This document shows, in pieces, positions 17,340 through 25,848 of a stretch of DNA of 35,019 bases; the stretch's first letter is position 1; every line of letters starts with the position of its first letter. This stretch comes from Lysobacterales bacterium (GTDB taxonomy: Bacteria > Pseudomonadota > Gammaproteobacteria > Xanthomonadales > Wenzhouxiangellaceae), in contig PBLG01000040.1 in NCBI GenBank assembly GCA_002722315.1, positions 1 through 35,019 on the forward strand, in the 5' to 3' direction. Under the pieces are notes generated by a model, which was not told where the DNA came from, made no database searches, and saw only the letters and a list, made by a program, of their open reading frames with translations. The translations under genes and the position numbers were made by a program.

Positions 17340-17417
17340 TTATCGCAAAAGTCGCGGAGACCGCGGCGAAAGTCGCGGAATCCCGCGCAAAAGTCGCGGA
17401 ATTCCGCGGCGTGACAT
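17340..17417 (-). CDS. Possible 25-codon leader peptide upstream of secA
   Basis: An ATG frame ends in TAA 16 bp before the secA start. Apart from its first three residues (MSR) and its last Arg, it is built of three heptads, [14 protein letters not shown] and PRSPRLL. These come from an exact 21-bp period in the DNA, so the reading frame is kept across repeats. No good ribosome binding site is visible before the ATG. There is no signal peptide, so it is not a SecM-type sensor in the usual sense. It could be a basic leader peptide coupled to secA, or simply the translation of a palindromic repeat. No homologue is recognised. Confidence 0.3.
   Translation of the reverse strand: MSRRGIPRLLRGIPRLSPRSPRLLR
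17345..17409. repeat. Three 21-bp tandem palindromic units upstream of secA
   Basis: The block AAAGTCGCGGA recurs at 17348, 17369 and 17390, exactly 21 bp apart. Each unit carries its own palindrome: CGCGG-AGA-CCGCG, CGCGG-AATC-CCGCG, and the perfect CGCGGAATTCCGCG in the last. Operator array, RNA hairpins in the secA leader and a dispersed intergenic repeat are all possible. The same bases encode the heptads described for 17340-17417. Confidence 0.75.
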
Positions 17418-17425
17418 ATTCAAGT

Positions 17426-17438
17426 GGGGTTGAACCCC
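17426..17438. repeat. Small hairpin in the secA leader
   Basis: GGGGTT (17426-17431) pairs with AACCCC (17433-17438) around one base. It lies just upstream of the possible leader-peptide ATG and could mask or shape initiation there. The role is inferred only. Confidence 0.35.
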
Positions 17439-17464
17439 GCGCCCGTCAAGCAGGGCAATCCGAC

Positions 17465-17494
17465 ATTTTAGCCAATTCCTGAGCCGGCGGCCAA
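17465..17494 (-). promoter_or_regulatory. Candidate promoter for secA
   Basis: On the minus strand, TTGGCC (17489-17494, four of six) and TAAAAT (17465-17470, five of six) are 18 bp apart, about 142 bp before the secA ATG. Use of this promoter would place the 21-bp repeats and the possible leader frame in the secA 5' leader RNA. Confidence 0.4.
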
Positions 17495-17574
17495 CCTCGT
17501 GCCCAGGCCCGGCGTACCGGTCCGGGCCGAACCGGAGGCTGCAAGGCGGCGATGCAACCGGATAGACTGGCGGC

Positions 17575-17940
17575 ATGACTGCCGGAAAACACGACGGAAT
17601 GCACGACGTAATGCACGATACGCGGGCATCGGCGGGCGCGCGACGCGCCGACGCCATTGCCCGCGGACAGGGCGGACTGGGGCAGGCGCTGCGCCGGGCC
17701 GAAGCGTACATGGCGCTGAACGCACGACTGGCCGACCTGATTCCGGAACGGGCGCGCGGCGAGATCATGGTGGCCTGCATAGACGGCGACTGCCTGGTGA
17801 TCGCCGCCGCATCGTCGGCCCGGGCAACCCAGGCCCGGCTGATCGCCGACTCGCTGCTCGAGGCCGCCAGGAATCACTGGCCGGGCGAACTTGCGCGCAG
17901 TCGCATCATCGTCACGCCGGAGATTGGCCGGGCACTCTGA
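17575..17940 (+). CDS. dciA: DciA-type replicative helicase loader (DUF721)
   Basis: This 121-residue protein carries the DUF721 pattern over about residues 33-100: a GLGQALRRAE helix, ALNARLADLIPE, then the core DGDCLVIAAASSARATQARL followed by LLEAAR. DciA delivers the DnaB replicative helicase at origins in bacteria that lack the phage-derived DnaC or DnaI. The position between lpxC and secA matches that in Pseudomonas, which supports the call. The N-terminus (MTAGKHDGMHDVMHD) contains alternative Met codons at residues 9 and 13, so the exact start is uncertain. It diverges from secA and converges on lpxC (37-bp gap). Confidence 0.82.
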   Translation: MTAGKHDGMHDVMHDTRASAGARRADAIARGQGGLGQALRRAEAYMALNARLADLIPERARGEIMVACIDGDCLVIAAASSARATQARLIADSLLEAARNHWPGELARSRIIVTPEIGRAL

Positions 17941-17977
17941 TCCCGCGCCCGGTTTCAGAAGCAGCGCAGGTGCGCCT

Positions 17978-18892
17978 TCAGAACGCCTGGGCGGGCTGCA
18001 GGTAGGAAATCGGGGCACCCTCGTCGTCGGGAATGGTCACTTCTTCCCACACTTCGCGGTGCACCAGGAGTTCGCGCAACAACGCATTATTGAGCTCGTG
18101 GCCCGACTTGTATCCGACGAATCGGCCAATCAGGCTTGCGCCCAGCAGGTACAGATCGCCGATGGCGTCGAGCACCTTGTGCTTGACGAATTCGTCGTCG
18201 TAGCGCAGCCCGTCGGCGTTGAGGACGCGGTAGTCGTCTACCACCACGGCATTGTCCAGACTGCCGCCCAGCACCAGGTTGCGCTGGCGCAGGAATTCGA
18301 TGTCGCGCATGAAGCCGAAGGTTCGCGCCCTGGCCACTTCCTTCAAGTAGGACGTGGTGGAAAAATCGAGATCCACCTTGCAGTTGCGGCTGCGAAAGAC
18401 AGGATGGTCGAATTCGATCTCGAACGCCACGCGAAACCCGTCGTAGGGCTCGAAGCGCACCCACTTGTCGCCGTCGGAAAGCTCGAGCGGCTTCTTGATC
18501 CGGATGAAACGCTTCGGGGCCTGCTGCTCGGCGATGCCGGCCGACTGGATAAGAAACACGAACGGCCCGGCGCTTCCATCCATGATCGGCACCTCGGAGG
18601 CGCTCAGGTCGACGTACAGGTTGTCGATGCCCAGGCCGGCAAGCGCCGACATCAAGTGCTCGATCGTCGAGACGCGGGTACCGTCGTCGGCCACCAGTGT
18701 CGTCGAAAGCGCAGTATCCCCGACGCGGTTGGGCTCGGCACGAATCTCGCATACCGGGGTGAGGTCCACCCGGCGGAACACGATGCCGGTGTTGACCGGC
18801 GCGGGACGCAGCGTCATGACGACCTTTTCGCCGTTGTGCATGCCCACACCCGTCGCCCTAATGACGTTTTTCAGGGTTCTCTGCTTGATCAC
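17978..18892 (-). CDS. lpxC: UDP-3-O-acyl-N-acetylglucosamine deacetylase LpxC (GTG start)
   Basis: This 304-residue zinc enzyme catalyses the committed step of lipid A synthesis. All key positions coincide with E. coli numbering when translation starts at GTG 18892: Glu78, zinc ligands His79, His238 and Asp242, Asp246, and His265. The N-terminus then reads (M)[16 protein letters not shown], the family signature. The ribosome binding site AAGGAG (18905-18910) is 12 nt before the GTG, rather long. A longer frame reaches back to 19033 but that part is not conserved in the family. lpxC closes the dcw cluster, 207 bp after ftsZ; a strong hairpin in that gap suggests partly separate expression. 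Confidence 0.96.
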   Translation of the reverse strand: MIKQRTLKNVIRATGVGMHNGEKVVMTLRPAPVNTGIVFRRVDLTPVCEIRAEPNRVGDTALSTTLVADDGTRVSTIEHLMSALAGLGIDNLYVDLSASEVPIMDGSAGPFVFLIQSAGIAEQQAPKRFIRIKKPLELSDGDKWVRFEPYDGFRVAFEIEFDHPVFRSRNCKVDLDFSTTSYLKEVARARTFGFMRDIEFLRQRNLVLGGSLDNAVVVDDYRVLNADGLRYDDEFVKHKVLDAIGDLYLLGASLIGRFVGYKSGHELNNALLRELLVHREVWEEVTIPDDEGAPISYLQPAQAF

Positions 18893-18904
18893 TGGACTCG
18901 CACG

Positions 18905-18910
18905 CTCCTT
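18905..18910 (-). promoter_or_regulatory. Ribosome binding site that decides the lpxC GTG start
   Basis: AAGGAG on the minus strand lies 12 nt from GTG 18892. No ATG or TTG in the lpxC frame lies between them; another GTG there is out of frame and soon meets a stop. The wide spacing and GTG together may keep LpxC synthesis low, which would suit an enzyme whose level is tightly limited (inference). Confidence 0.55.
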
Positions 18911-19044
18911 GACAAATCCGCGCGATGTTAGCACAGGGGCCGCATCGGCTCCGGAAATGTTACGTTTATTGGACACGCCCGACGCGGGAACTGTGACCCG
19001 TTTAACGTTCTGGCCGGGTAATGCCGGGCGCACGCGGCCGTCGC

Positions 19045-19072
19045 GCCGGGGGCCCGGCGAGTGGCCCCCGGC
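19045..19072 (-). terminator. Strong GC hairpin after ftsZ
   Basis: GCCGGGGGCC (19045-19054) pairs perfectly with GGCCCCCGGC (19063-19072) around 8 nt. It starts 28 bp after the ftsZ stop in the transcription direction. No T tract follows, so it is either a non-canonical terminator or a block that protects the ftsZ mRNA end and reduces read-through into lpxC. Confidence 0.45.
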
Positions 19073-19099
19073 ACCGGCGGACGCGCCGCCCGGAAACGA

Positions 19100-20260
19100 T
19101 CAGTCGGCCTGGTTGCGCAGAAAGGCCGGAATATCGAGGTATTCGAATTCCTTCTGCTCGGCTTCGCGCTGCTTGTGCTGCTCGCGACCGCCGCCGCGCG
19201 GCGCCGACCTGTGCTCCGGTTCCTCGTCGTCGCTGAACACTGGCAGGTCGTCGGTGCCGGTGCGCACGATCTGCATTGGCTTTTCCTTGCGCTGAGCGCG
19301 CTTCTGGCCCAGACCCGTGGCCACCACAGTGACCCGGATTTCGTCGTTCATGTCCGGATCGATCACCGTGCCCATGACCACCGTGGCGTCCTCGCTGGCC
19401 AGGTCGGCAATGGTGGATCCGACTTCCTCGAATTCGCGCATCGACAGGTTCATGCCGGCCGTGACGTTGACCAGGATGCCGCAGGCGCCCGCCAGGTTGA
19501 TGTCCTCGAGCAGCGGGGACCCGATCGCGGACTGGGCGGCCATCAGCGCCCTGTCCTGGCCGGTTGCGCTGCCGGAACCCATCATCGCCATGCCCATCTC
19601 GGACATCACGGTACGTACGTCGGCGAAATCGACGTTGATCAGCCCCGGCCGGGTAATCAGCTCGGCGATACCCTGGACCGCGCCCGACAGCACCTGGTTG
19701 GCGGCCTTGAACGCGTTGAGCAGGGTGATGTCCGGGCCGAGCACGCTCAGCAGCTTGGCGTTGGGAATGGTGATCAGAGAGTCGACGTGATGGGTCAGCT
19801 CGTCTATGCCCTGCTGTGCCACGCCCAGCCGACGCTGGCCCTCGAACGGGAACGGCTTGGTGACCACGGCCACCGTCAGAATGCCCATTTCCTTGGCCGT
19901 CTGCGCGATGACCGGTGCCGCGCCGGTGCCGGTGCCGCCGCCCATGCCGGCGGTGATGAAGACCATATCGCAGCCCTGCAGCAGTTCACAGATGCGATCG
20001 CGGTCTTCCAGAGCGGCCTGGCGCCCGACTTCCGGGTTGGCGCCTGCGCCCAGGCCCTTGGTGACGCTCGAGCCGATCTGCAGCGTCGACTTGCCGGAAA
20101 AGCTCTTGAGCGCCTGCGCGTCGGTATTGATGGAGATGAATTCGACGCCCTCGATGGCCGCGTCGAGCATCTGGTTGACGGCGTTCCCGCCGCCGCCCCC
20201 GATGCCCAGGACCTTTATCGTTGCGCTCGGTGTGTAATTTTCTACCAGTTCAAATGCCAT
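19100..20260 (-). CDS. ftsZ: Cell division GTPase FtsZ
   Basis: This 386-residue tubulin homologue forms the Z-ring. The GTP signature GGGTGTG is at 107-113, [11 protein letters not shown] at 19-29, and the T7 synergy loop is around NVDFADV (209-215). A variable linker leads to the C-terminal peptide [11 protein letters not shown] (376-386), which binds FtsA and ZipA. I chose ATG 20260 because AAGGAG (20268-20273) lies 7 nt upstream and MAFELVENY is the family N-terminus. It is the first gene of the cluster not overlapping its predecessor: a 139-bp gap with a large hairpin separates it from ftsA, which allows separate control of FtsZ dose. Confidence 0.98.
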   Translation of the reverse strand: MAFELVENYTPSATIKVLGIGGGGGNAVNQMLDAAIEGVEFISINTDAQALKSFSGKSTLQIGSSVTKGLGAGANPEVGRQAALEDRDRICELLQGCDMVFITAGMGGGTGTGAAPVIAQTAKEMGILTVAVVTKPFPFEGQRRLGVAQQGIDELTHHVDSLITIPNAKLLSVLGPDITLLNAFKAANQVLSGAVQGIAELITRPGLINVDFADVRTVMSEMGMAMMGSGSATGQDRALMAAQSAIGSPLLEDINLAGACGILVNVTAGMNLSMREFEEVGSTIADLASEDATVVMGTVIDPDMNDEIRVTVVATGLGQKRAQRKEKPMQIVRTGTDDLPVFSDDEEPEHRSAPRGGGREQHKQREAEQKEFEYLDIPAFLRNQAD

Positions 20261-20308
20261 GATGGTTCTCCTTGCTCTCGCCGTTTTGAACACGGGGTTC
20301 GGAAAGCA

Positions 20309-20345
20309 CGCGACACGCGAATCTTGTCGTTCGCTTGGTGTCGCG
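20309..20345. other. Stem-loop in the ftsA-ftsZ gap
   Basis: CGCGACAC (20309-20316) pairs with GTGTCGCG (20338-20345). Nested directly inside, GCGAA (20317-20321) pairs with TTCGC (20330-20334), leaving an 8-nt loop and a 3-nt bulge. It lies 49 bp before the ftsZ ATG. It may be an mRNA processing or stability element or a transcription-factor site controlling FtsZ level. No T tract follows, so simple termination is unlikely. Confidence 0.55.
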
Positions 20346-20399
20346 CACTGCCTTGCCCGCAACCTTGATTCGAAAAATTGACTGTTTGATGCAATTCAT

Positions 20400-21635
20400 T
20401 CAGAACTCGCCCTGAAACCACTGCTTGAAACGCTCGATCATGTTGCCGGCCTTGCCGCGCGACCTGCCGCGGCCGGTACCGGGCCTGTCGAGCTTGCTGC
20501 CGCGCAGCAGAAGGCCGACGCCGGTCGCATGGATCGGGTTGTTGACCACTTCCGAAAGTCCGCTGACGTGCTGCGGCGCGCCCAGGCGCACCGGCATGTG
20601 CATGATCTCTTCGGCCAGTTCGACAACGCCCTCCATGCGCGCGCCGCCCCCGGTCAGCACCAGGCCGGCCGGCACCAGGTTTTCGCAGCCCGACTGGCGC
20701 AGTTGCTTGTGGACGTGGTTGAACAGTTCGCGGTAGCGCGCCTCGACCACCTGGGCCAGGGTCTGGCGTTCCAGCCGACGCGGCGGCCGGTCGCCCACCG
20801 AAGGCACCTGGATGGTCTCGTCGCTGGAGGCCAGCTGTTCCAGCGCGCAGGCGTACTTGATCTTGATTTCCTCGGCGTGCAGCGTAGGCGTGCGCAGCGC
20901 CACCGCGATGTCGCTGGTGACCAGGTCGCCGGCGATCGGAATGCAGGCGGTGTGCGCGATCGCGCCGTCGGCGAACACCGCGATATCGGTAGTCCCGGCG
21001 CCGATGTCGACCAGTGCGATGCCCAGTTCCTTCTCGTCGTCGGAAAGCACCGATTCGCTGGACGCAAGCTGATGCAGGATCAGGTCGTCGACCTGCAGAC
21101 CGCAGCGGGCAACGCACTTGGTGACGTTCTGCACCGCGCTGACCGCGGCGGTGACCAGGTGAACCTGCACTTCGAGGCGGACGCCGGACATGCCGATCGG
21201 CTGACGGATGCCGTCGGTCGAGTCGATGACGAAACCCTTGGGCAGCACGTGCAGGATGCGCTGGTCGGCCGGAATTGCCACGGCGCGCGCCGACTCGAGC
21301 ACTCGTTCGACGTCGGACTCGTCGACCTCCGAATCACGAATCGCGACCGCACCGTGCGAATGACGGGAGCTGACGTGGGTGCCGGCGATCCCGGCGAACA
21401 CCGAGTGGATCTCGCAGTCGGCCATCAGCTCGGCCTCTTCTACGGCGCGCTGGATCGACTGCTCGGTGGATTCGATATCCACCACCATGCCGCGCTTGAG
21501 GCCCCGCGAGGCATGCGAGCCCAGGCCGATCACCTCGACGCGTCCATCGTCCTGGACCTCGCCGACGATCGCCACGATCTTGCTGGTGCCGATGTCGAGA
21601 CCGACCACCAGGGACTTGTCCGGCTTTCTAGCCAT
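20400..21635 (-). CDS. ftsA: Cell division protein FtsA
   Basis: This 411-residue actin-like ATPase tethers FtsZ to the membrane. The phosphate-1 motif VVGLDIGTSKI is near residues 10-20. The phosphate-2 motif DIGAGTTDIAVF and adenosine loop LTGGGARMEG follow. The last 15 residues (NMIERFKQWFQGEF) form the amphipathic membrane-targeting helix, joined by a basic linker. Its start overlaps ftsQ by 8 bp, the last overlap of a chain of thirteen genes. Confidence 0.98.
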   Translation of the reverse strand: MARKPDKSLVVGLDIGTSKIVAIVGEVQDDGRVEVIGLGSHASRGLKRGMVVDIESTEQSIQRAVEEAELMADCEIHSVFAGIAGTHVSSRHSHGAVAIRDSEVDESDVERVLESARAVAIPADQRILHVLPKGFVIDSTDGIRQPIGMSGVRLEVQVHLVTAAVSAVQNVTKCVARCGLQVDDLILHQLASSESVLSDDEKELGIALVDIGAGTTDIAVFADGAIAHTACIPIAGDLVTSDIAVALRTPTLHAEEIKIKYACALEQLASSDETIQVPSVGDRPPRRLERQTLAQVVEARYRELFNHVHKQLRQSGCENLVPAGLVLTGGGARMEGVVELAEEIMHMPVRLGAPQHVSGLSEVVNNPIHATGVGLLLRGSKLDRPGTGRGRSRGKAGNMIERFKQWFQGEF

Positions 21636-22404
21636 GATTCGGTTGCGCTCCTGCTTGTATGTTGGGCCGGGATTGGGGCGCCTCCCGCTCGCTTGAACGG
21701 GTCAGCTGTTCGATTTCCGCCGGACGGCGCGTCAGCGCCAGGCCGTTCGGATAGCGCAGATCGATGCTGGCGATCCGGTTCATTTCGCGCAGGTCGGAAC
21801 GGACGCTCAGGAAGCGCTCCAGTCGGGTCGATACGTCTTCCCGGCCGAGCAGCAGTTCGAGCCCGCTGGCCAGCTCGAGGCGCCATGCGCCGCGCGGATC
21901 GAGCGCGACGCTGCGTATTTCCAGTCCTTGCGTTGCGAGGCTGGCGCGCATCCGCTGCCAGCGCTCGAACACTTCCAGTTCGCGACCTTCGGGGCCGTCC
22001 AGCCGGGTAAGACCCTGCATGCCGGCGGTGCCGGCGACCTCGAACAGTTCGCCGCTGCCGCTGACCAGGGCGTGATCCTTCCAGCGCGCCACGGCCTGTT
22101 GCTCGGTCACCGAAATCTGCAGCGCGTCGGGCCAGTGACGGGACACCGAGGCCCGCTCCACCCAGGGCAACGCCTCGACTTCGGCCCGGGCCTTGTCCAC
22201 GTCGACGGCGAAAAATCCGCGTCGGGCCTGCTGCGCCACGGCGGCGCGAACCTGGGCCGCGGTCAGCCGCTCCAGGTCGCCGGAAACCTCGAGCCAGCGG
22301 ATCGGCCAGTGCCTGGCATCGTGCCAACCGCCCAGCCACCAGACCGAGCCGGCCAGCGCGACCAGGACAAGCGGGGCCAGCGACCACATGACTATCCGGC
22401 GCAT
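21628..22404 (-). CDS. ftsQ: Cell division protein FtsQ
   Basis: This 258-residue bitopic protein has a short cytoplasmic end, one membrane helix at about residues 5-25, a POTRA domain (about 35-105; VSGDLERLTAAQVRAAV) and the FtsQ beta domain with LEVFERWQRM. The C-terminal tail is polar and unconserved. In the divisome it binds FtsL and FtsB and regulates the FtsWI synthase. Its start lies 13 bp inside the end of ddl and its end overlaps ftsA by 8 bp. Confidence 0.95.
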   Translation of the reverse strand: MRRIVMWSLAPLVLVALAGSVWWLGGWHDARHWPIRWLEVSGDLERLTAAQVRAAVAQQARRGFFAVDVDKARAEVEALPWVERASVSRHWPDALQISVTEQQAVARWKDHALVSGSGELFEVAGTAGMQGLTRLDGPEGRELEVFERWQRMRASLATQGLEIRSVALDPRGAWRLELASGLELLLGREDVSTRLERFLSVRSDLREMNRIASIDLRYPNGLALTRRPAEIEQLTRSSEREAPQSRPNIQAGAQPNHG

Positions 22405-23330
22405 GAGGCACCTCCGGCGGTCTCGAGGATGCGCCCGACCAGTCGGTCGAAATCCATCCCGGCCGCCGCCGCGGCCATGGGCACCAGGGAATGATCGGTC
22501 ATGCCGGGCACCGTATTGGCCTCAAGCAGCCAGGGATTGCCGTCGCCGTCGAGCAGGAAATCGACTCGCCCCCAGCCGCGGCAGCCCAGCACTTCGAAAG
22601 CCCGCAGCGCCAGCGACCGGAGTTCGGCCTCGCGCTCGTCATCCAGCCCGCACGGGCAGTGGTACTCGGTGTCGCCGGCCTCGTACTTGGCGTCGAAATC
22701 GTAGAATTCGCGCGGGGTGGCGATTCGGATCAGCGGCAGCGCCTGGCCATCCAGGATCGCGGCGGTGTATTCGGGACCCTGAATCATCCGCTCGACCAGC
22801 GCGGTGCGGTCATGCTCCAGCGCACGCACCAGCGCCGGCTTGAGACCGGCGGACTGGAGCACCCGGCTCATGCCGACGCTGGAGCCCTCCCGGGCCGGCT
22901 TGACGAAAACCGGGAACGCGGCGGCATCGGCAATGACGTCGGCATCGTCCGGATTTTCGGCAACCTGCCATTCAGGCGTCGGGAGTCCGACCGCGCGCCA
23001 GACGCGCTTGGTCTGGAGCTTGTCCATGGTCAGCGCCGACGACAGCACGCCGGAACCCGTGACCGGCACGCCGTAAAGCGCCAGCGCGCCCTGCAGGCAA
23101 CCGTCTTCGCCGCCGCGTCCGTGCAGCATGTTGAAAACCGTGTCGATCCGGTCGTCGCGCGCCGCATCGACAACGGCGCGCGGGCCGTCGAAAACCGCGT
23201 GATCGACGCCCAGGCGCTCCAGCGCGGCCGAAACGGCCCGTCCGCTGCGCAGCGAAATCTCGCGCTCGGCGCTTTCGCCGCCGTATACCAGCGCCAACCG
23301 GCCGAATCGGGCTGCGTCGAAGCGGCTCAT
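22392..23330 (-). CDS. ddl: D-alanine-D-alanine ligase
   Basis: This 312-residue ATP-grasp enzyme makes the D-Ala-D-Ala dipeptide added by MurF. The N-terminal LVYGGESAEREISL, the serine loop AREGSSVGM, the FYDFDAKYEAGDTEY segment and the Mg-binding LLEANTVPGMTDHSLVP are all present. I chose ATG 23330, which overlaps the murC stop as ATGA, because MSRFDAARFGRLALVYGG fits DdlB N-termini. It is the DdlB type by position, between murC and ftsQ. murB, which often precedes ddl, is absent from this cluster. Confidence 0.97.
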   Translation of the reverse strand: MSRFDAARFGRLALVYGGESAEREISLRSGRAVSAALERLGVDHAVFDGPRAVVDAARDDRIDTVFNMLHGRGGEDGCLQGALALYGVPVTGSGVLSSALTMDKLQTKRVWRAVGLPTPEWQVAENPDDADVIADAAAFPVFVKPAREGSSVGMSRVLQSAGLKPALVRALEHDRTALVERMIQGPEYTAAILDGQALPLIRIATPREFYDFDAKYEAGDTEYHCPCGLDDEREAELRSLALRAFEVLGCRGWGRVDFLLDGDGNPWLLEANTVPGMTDHSLVPMAAAAAGMDFDRLVGRILETAGGASCAG

Positions 23331-24751
23331 GCGCAGGCCTCCTTCAGCATGCCGCCAAGCGCGCCGATATCCCCGGCGCCCATGATCAGGAGCAGATCCC
23401 GGTCCTCGACGATTCGACCCAGGGCATCCACCGCGTCGGCAGGCGTCGCAATCCGCTCGACCCTGGCTCCGCGCTGTTCGACCGCCGCACCCAGCGCGTC
23501 GGAACCGATACCCGCGATCGGCGCCTCGCCGGCCGGATAGATATCGGCCAGCACGACGAGGTCGACCGAGGCGAGCACCCGGGCGAAAGCGTCGAACTGG
23601 TCCCGGGTGCGGGTAAACCGGTGGGGCTGGAAGACCAGCACCAGCCGCCGTTCGGGCCAGCCGCCGCGGGCCGCCTGGATCACCGCATCCAGTTCCGTGG
23701 GATGGTGTCCGTAGTCTTCGAAAGCCAGCGCGGTGCCGGCCGGGAACTTCAGATCGCCGATCTCGGCAAACCGCCGGCCGATGCCTGCGAACGCGTTGAG
23801 TCCCGACTGAATCTGCCGGCGCGAAAGCCCGAGCTCCCAGCTCACCGCCGCCGCGCCCAGCGCGTTGAGCACGTTGTGGCGGCCCGGCTGGGCCAGGCTG
23901 ATCTCGAGTGCCCCATCGTGGCAATCATCGTCCGGAAGCCGGAGGTCGAATCGCATTGTGCGGCCGCGCTGCCGAATGTTTTCGGCGCGCACGTCGGCCT
24001 TCTCGCCCAGGCCATAGGTAATGACGGTACGCCCCACCGACGGCACGAGTTCGGCCACGTGCGGATCGTCTATGCACATCACCGCGACGCCGAAGAACGG
24101 CAGGTGATGGAGAAACTCGAGAAATGACTGTTGCAGGCGATCGAAGCTGCCCTGGTAGGCGTCCAGGTGATCCCTGTCGATGTTCGTGACCAGCGAGATG
24201 ACCGGCTGCAACAGCAGGAACGAGGCGTCGGATTCGTCGGCCTCGGCCACCAGGTAGCGCCCCTGCCCGAGCCGCGCATTGGTGCCGAAGGCGTTGACCA
24301 GGCCGCCGACGACGAAAGTCGGATCCATGTCGGCGCCGGCCAGCAGGCTGGCGATCAGCGAGGTGGTGGTCGTCTTGCCGTGCGTGCCGGCAACAGCGAT
24401 TCCGGCCCTGAAGCGCATCAGCTCGCCCAGCATTTCTGCCCTGGGCACGACCGGGATGCGAGCCGCGCGCGCGGCCAGCAGTTCCGGATTGTCGTCGGCA
24501 ATGGCGCTGGACGACACGACCACGTCGACGTTCTCGACCAGCGTCGGATCGTGTCCCAATGCAACCTGGATGCCCGCGTCCGTCAAGTGATCGATCACGG
24601 CCGACCCCTTCAGGTCCGAACCGCTGACCTCGAAGCCGAGGTTGGCCATGACTTCGGCGATGCCGCTCATGCCCGCCCCGCCGATACCGACGAAATGGAT
24701 CCGGCGAACGCGGTGCATCAGGCTCGGCGCGGGGCGTTCGGCAACGTTCAT
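23327..24751 (-). CDS. murC: UDP-N-acetylmuramate-L-alanine ligase MurC
   Basis: This 474-residue Mur ligase adds the first amino acid to UDP-MurNAc. The UDP-binding GIGGAGMSGIAEVM is at 22-35 and the ATP loop GTHGKTTTT begins at 122. ATG 24751 overlaps the murG stop (ATGA); an ATG six codons further upstream lies inside murG, and the internal Met12 is also possible. FEDYGHHPTE and VFQPHRFTRT in the C-terminal domain confirm MurC over other Mur ligases. Confidence 0.97.
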   Translation of the reverse strand: MNVAERPAPSLMHRVRRIHFVGIGGAGMSGIAEVMANLGFEVSGSDLKGSAVIDHLTDAGIQVALGHDPTLVENVDVVVSSSAIADDNPELLAARAARIPVVPRAEMLGELMRFRAGIAVAGTHGKTTTTSLIASLLAGADMDPTFVVGGLVNAFGTNARLGQGRYLVAEADESDASFLLLQPVISLVTNIDRDHLDAYQGSFDRLQQSFLEFLHHLPFFGVAVMCIDDPHVAELVPSVGRTVITYGLGEKADVRAENIRQRGRTMRFDLRLPDDDCHDGALEISLAQPGRHNVLNALGAAAVSWELGLSRRQIQSGLNAFAGIGRRFAEIGDLKFPAGTALAFEDYGHHPTELDAVIQAARGGWPERRLVLVFQPHRFTRTRDQFDAFARVLASVDLVVLADIYPAGEAPIAGIGSDALGAAVEQRGARVERIATPADAVDALGRIVEDRDLLLIMGAGDIGALGGMLKEACA

Positions 24752-25848
24752 GCCAGCGCCTCCAGGCACACGCGTGCCACCTGGATCGCCGATTCGGGCT
24801 CGGCGCGCCGGCGAGCGATCGTCGCCATCCGCGCCAGTTCCGGCCTGTCGAGACCGCCGATCAACCCGGCGAGCTGGCCCGGCGTGAATTCCGCCTGCGG
24901 CACCAGCCAGCCGGCGCCGGCGTCGACCAGGAAGCGCGCGTTGGCGGTCTGGTGGTCGTCGACCGCGGCCGGGAAAGGCACCAGGATGGCCGGCACGCCG
25001 GCGGCGGAAAGCTCCGCCACGGTCAATGCCCCGGCCCGGCAGATCGCAAAATCGGCCCAGGCCCAGGCTTCCGCCATATCGTCCACGAATTCGGCGACGC
25101 GCGCCTCGACCCCGGCATTCTTGTAGTTTTGCTCAGCCGGTTGCAGTTGTCGTCCGGCCTGGTGCCGGACTTCGGGACGGTCATCGGCGGGAAGCCGGGC
25201 CAGGGCCTCGGGCACCACCTGGTTGAAAACGCTTGCGCCCTGGCTGCCGCCGATCACCAGCAGCCGGAGCGGTCCGGACCTGTTCTTGTATCGCTCCGCC
25301 GGCGGCGGCAGGTCGCTGATTTCACGGCGGACCGGGTTGCCGGTGACCACCGCGCGCTCGAACACGTCGGGAAAGCCGGTGCAGATCGCCCTTGCCCAGG
25401 GCTTGAGCAGGCGATTGGTCCACCCGGCCACCGCGTTCTGCTCGTGAATCACCAGCGCAATGCCCATCAGGCGCGCCGCGATGCCGGCCGGACCGGCAGC
25501 ATAGCCGCCCATGCTGAGCACGCAGCCGGGACGGTCGTCCTTGAGAATCCGGCGGGCCTGAAACATTGCGCGCAGGATGCGCACCGGGGCGGCCAGCCAG
25601 CCGGCCAGGCCGCGGCCGCGCAGGCCCTGGATGCCGACCCGCTTCAATTCGAAGCCGGCCGCCGGCACGAGCCGGTTCTCCAGGCCGTGCGGCGTGCCCA
25701 GCCAGGAGACCCGGGCGCCGGCGTCTCGCAGCACGCGGGCCACCGCGAGACCCGGAAAGATGTGTCCGCCGGTGCCGCCGGCCAGGATCGTGATCCGCGC
25801 GCCTTCGGGTACCGTGAGCGGCATGTTCATGCTCGATTCGGAACTCAT
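24748..25848 (-). CDS. murG: Lipid II synthase MurG (UDP-GlcNAc transferase)
   Basis: This 366-residue peripheral membrane GT-B glycosyltransferase adds GlcNAc to lipid I on the inner face of the membrane. The glycine loop AGGTGGHIFPG is at 23-33. HEQNAVAGWTNR and VIGGSQGASVFN are family signatures. The donor-site ICRAGALTVAEL precedes the conserved PAILVPFP and DDHQTANA. ATG 25848 overlaps the ftsW stop as ATGA. The first 15 residues before the conserved core are variable and the internal Met7 or Met9 could also start. Confidence 0.97.
   Translation of the reverse strand: MSSESSMNMPLTVPEGARITILAGGTGGHIFPGLAVARVLRDAGARVSWLGTPHGLENRLVPAAGFELKRVGIQGLRGRGLAGWLAAPVRILRAMFQARRILKDDRPGCVLSMGGYAAGPAGIAARLMGIALVIHEQNAVAGWTNRLLKPWARAICTGFPDVFERAVVTGNPVRREISDLPPPAERYKNRSGPLRLLVIGGSQGASVFNQVVPEALARLPADDRPEVRHQAGRQLQPAEQNYKNAGVEARVAEFVDDMAEAWAWADFAICRAGALTVAELSAAGVPAILVPFPAAVDDHQTANARFLVDAGAGWLVPQAEFTPGQLAGLIGGLDRPELARMATIARRRAEPESAIQVARVCLEALA

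Noticed and set aside
17340..17780. A 146-codon minus-strand frame upstream of secA as a SecM-like protein
   Set aside because: Most of it is antisense to dciA, it has no signal peptide and no SecM arrest motif. Only the last 25 codons, with their own ATG, are kept as a possible leader.
18893..19033. Longer N-terminus for LpxC
   Set aside because: It would add 47 unconserved residues. With the GTG at 18892 all catalytic residues match E. coli numbering exactly.
20261..20362. Longer N-terminus for FtsZ
   Set aside because: It would include the ftsA-ftsZ hairpin. The strong AAGGAG before ATG 20260 and the conserved MAFELVENY start decide against it.
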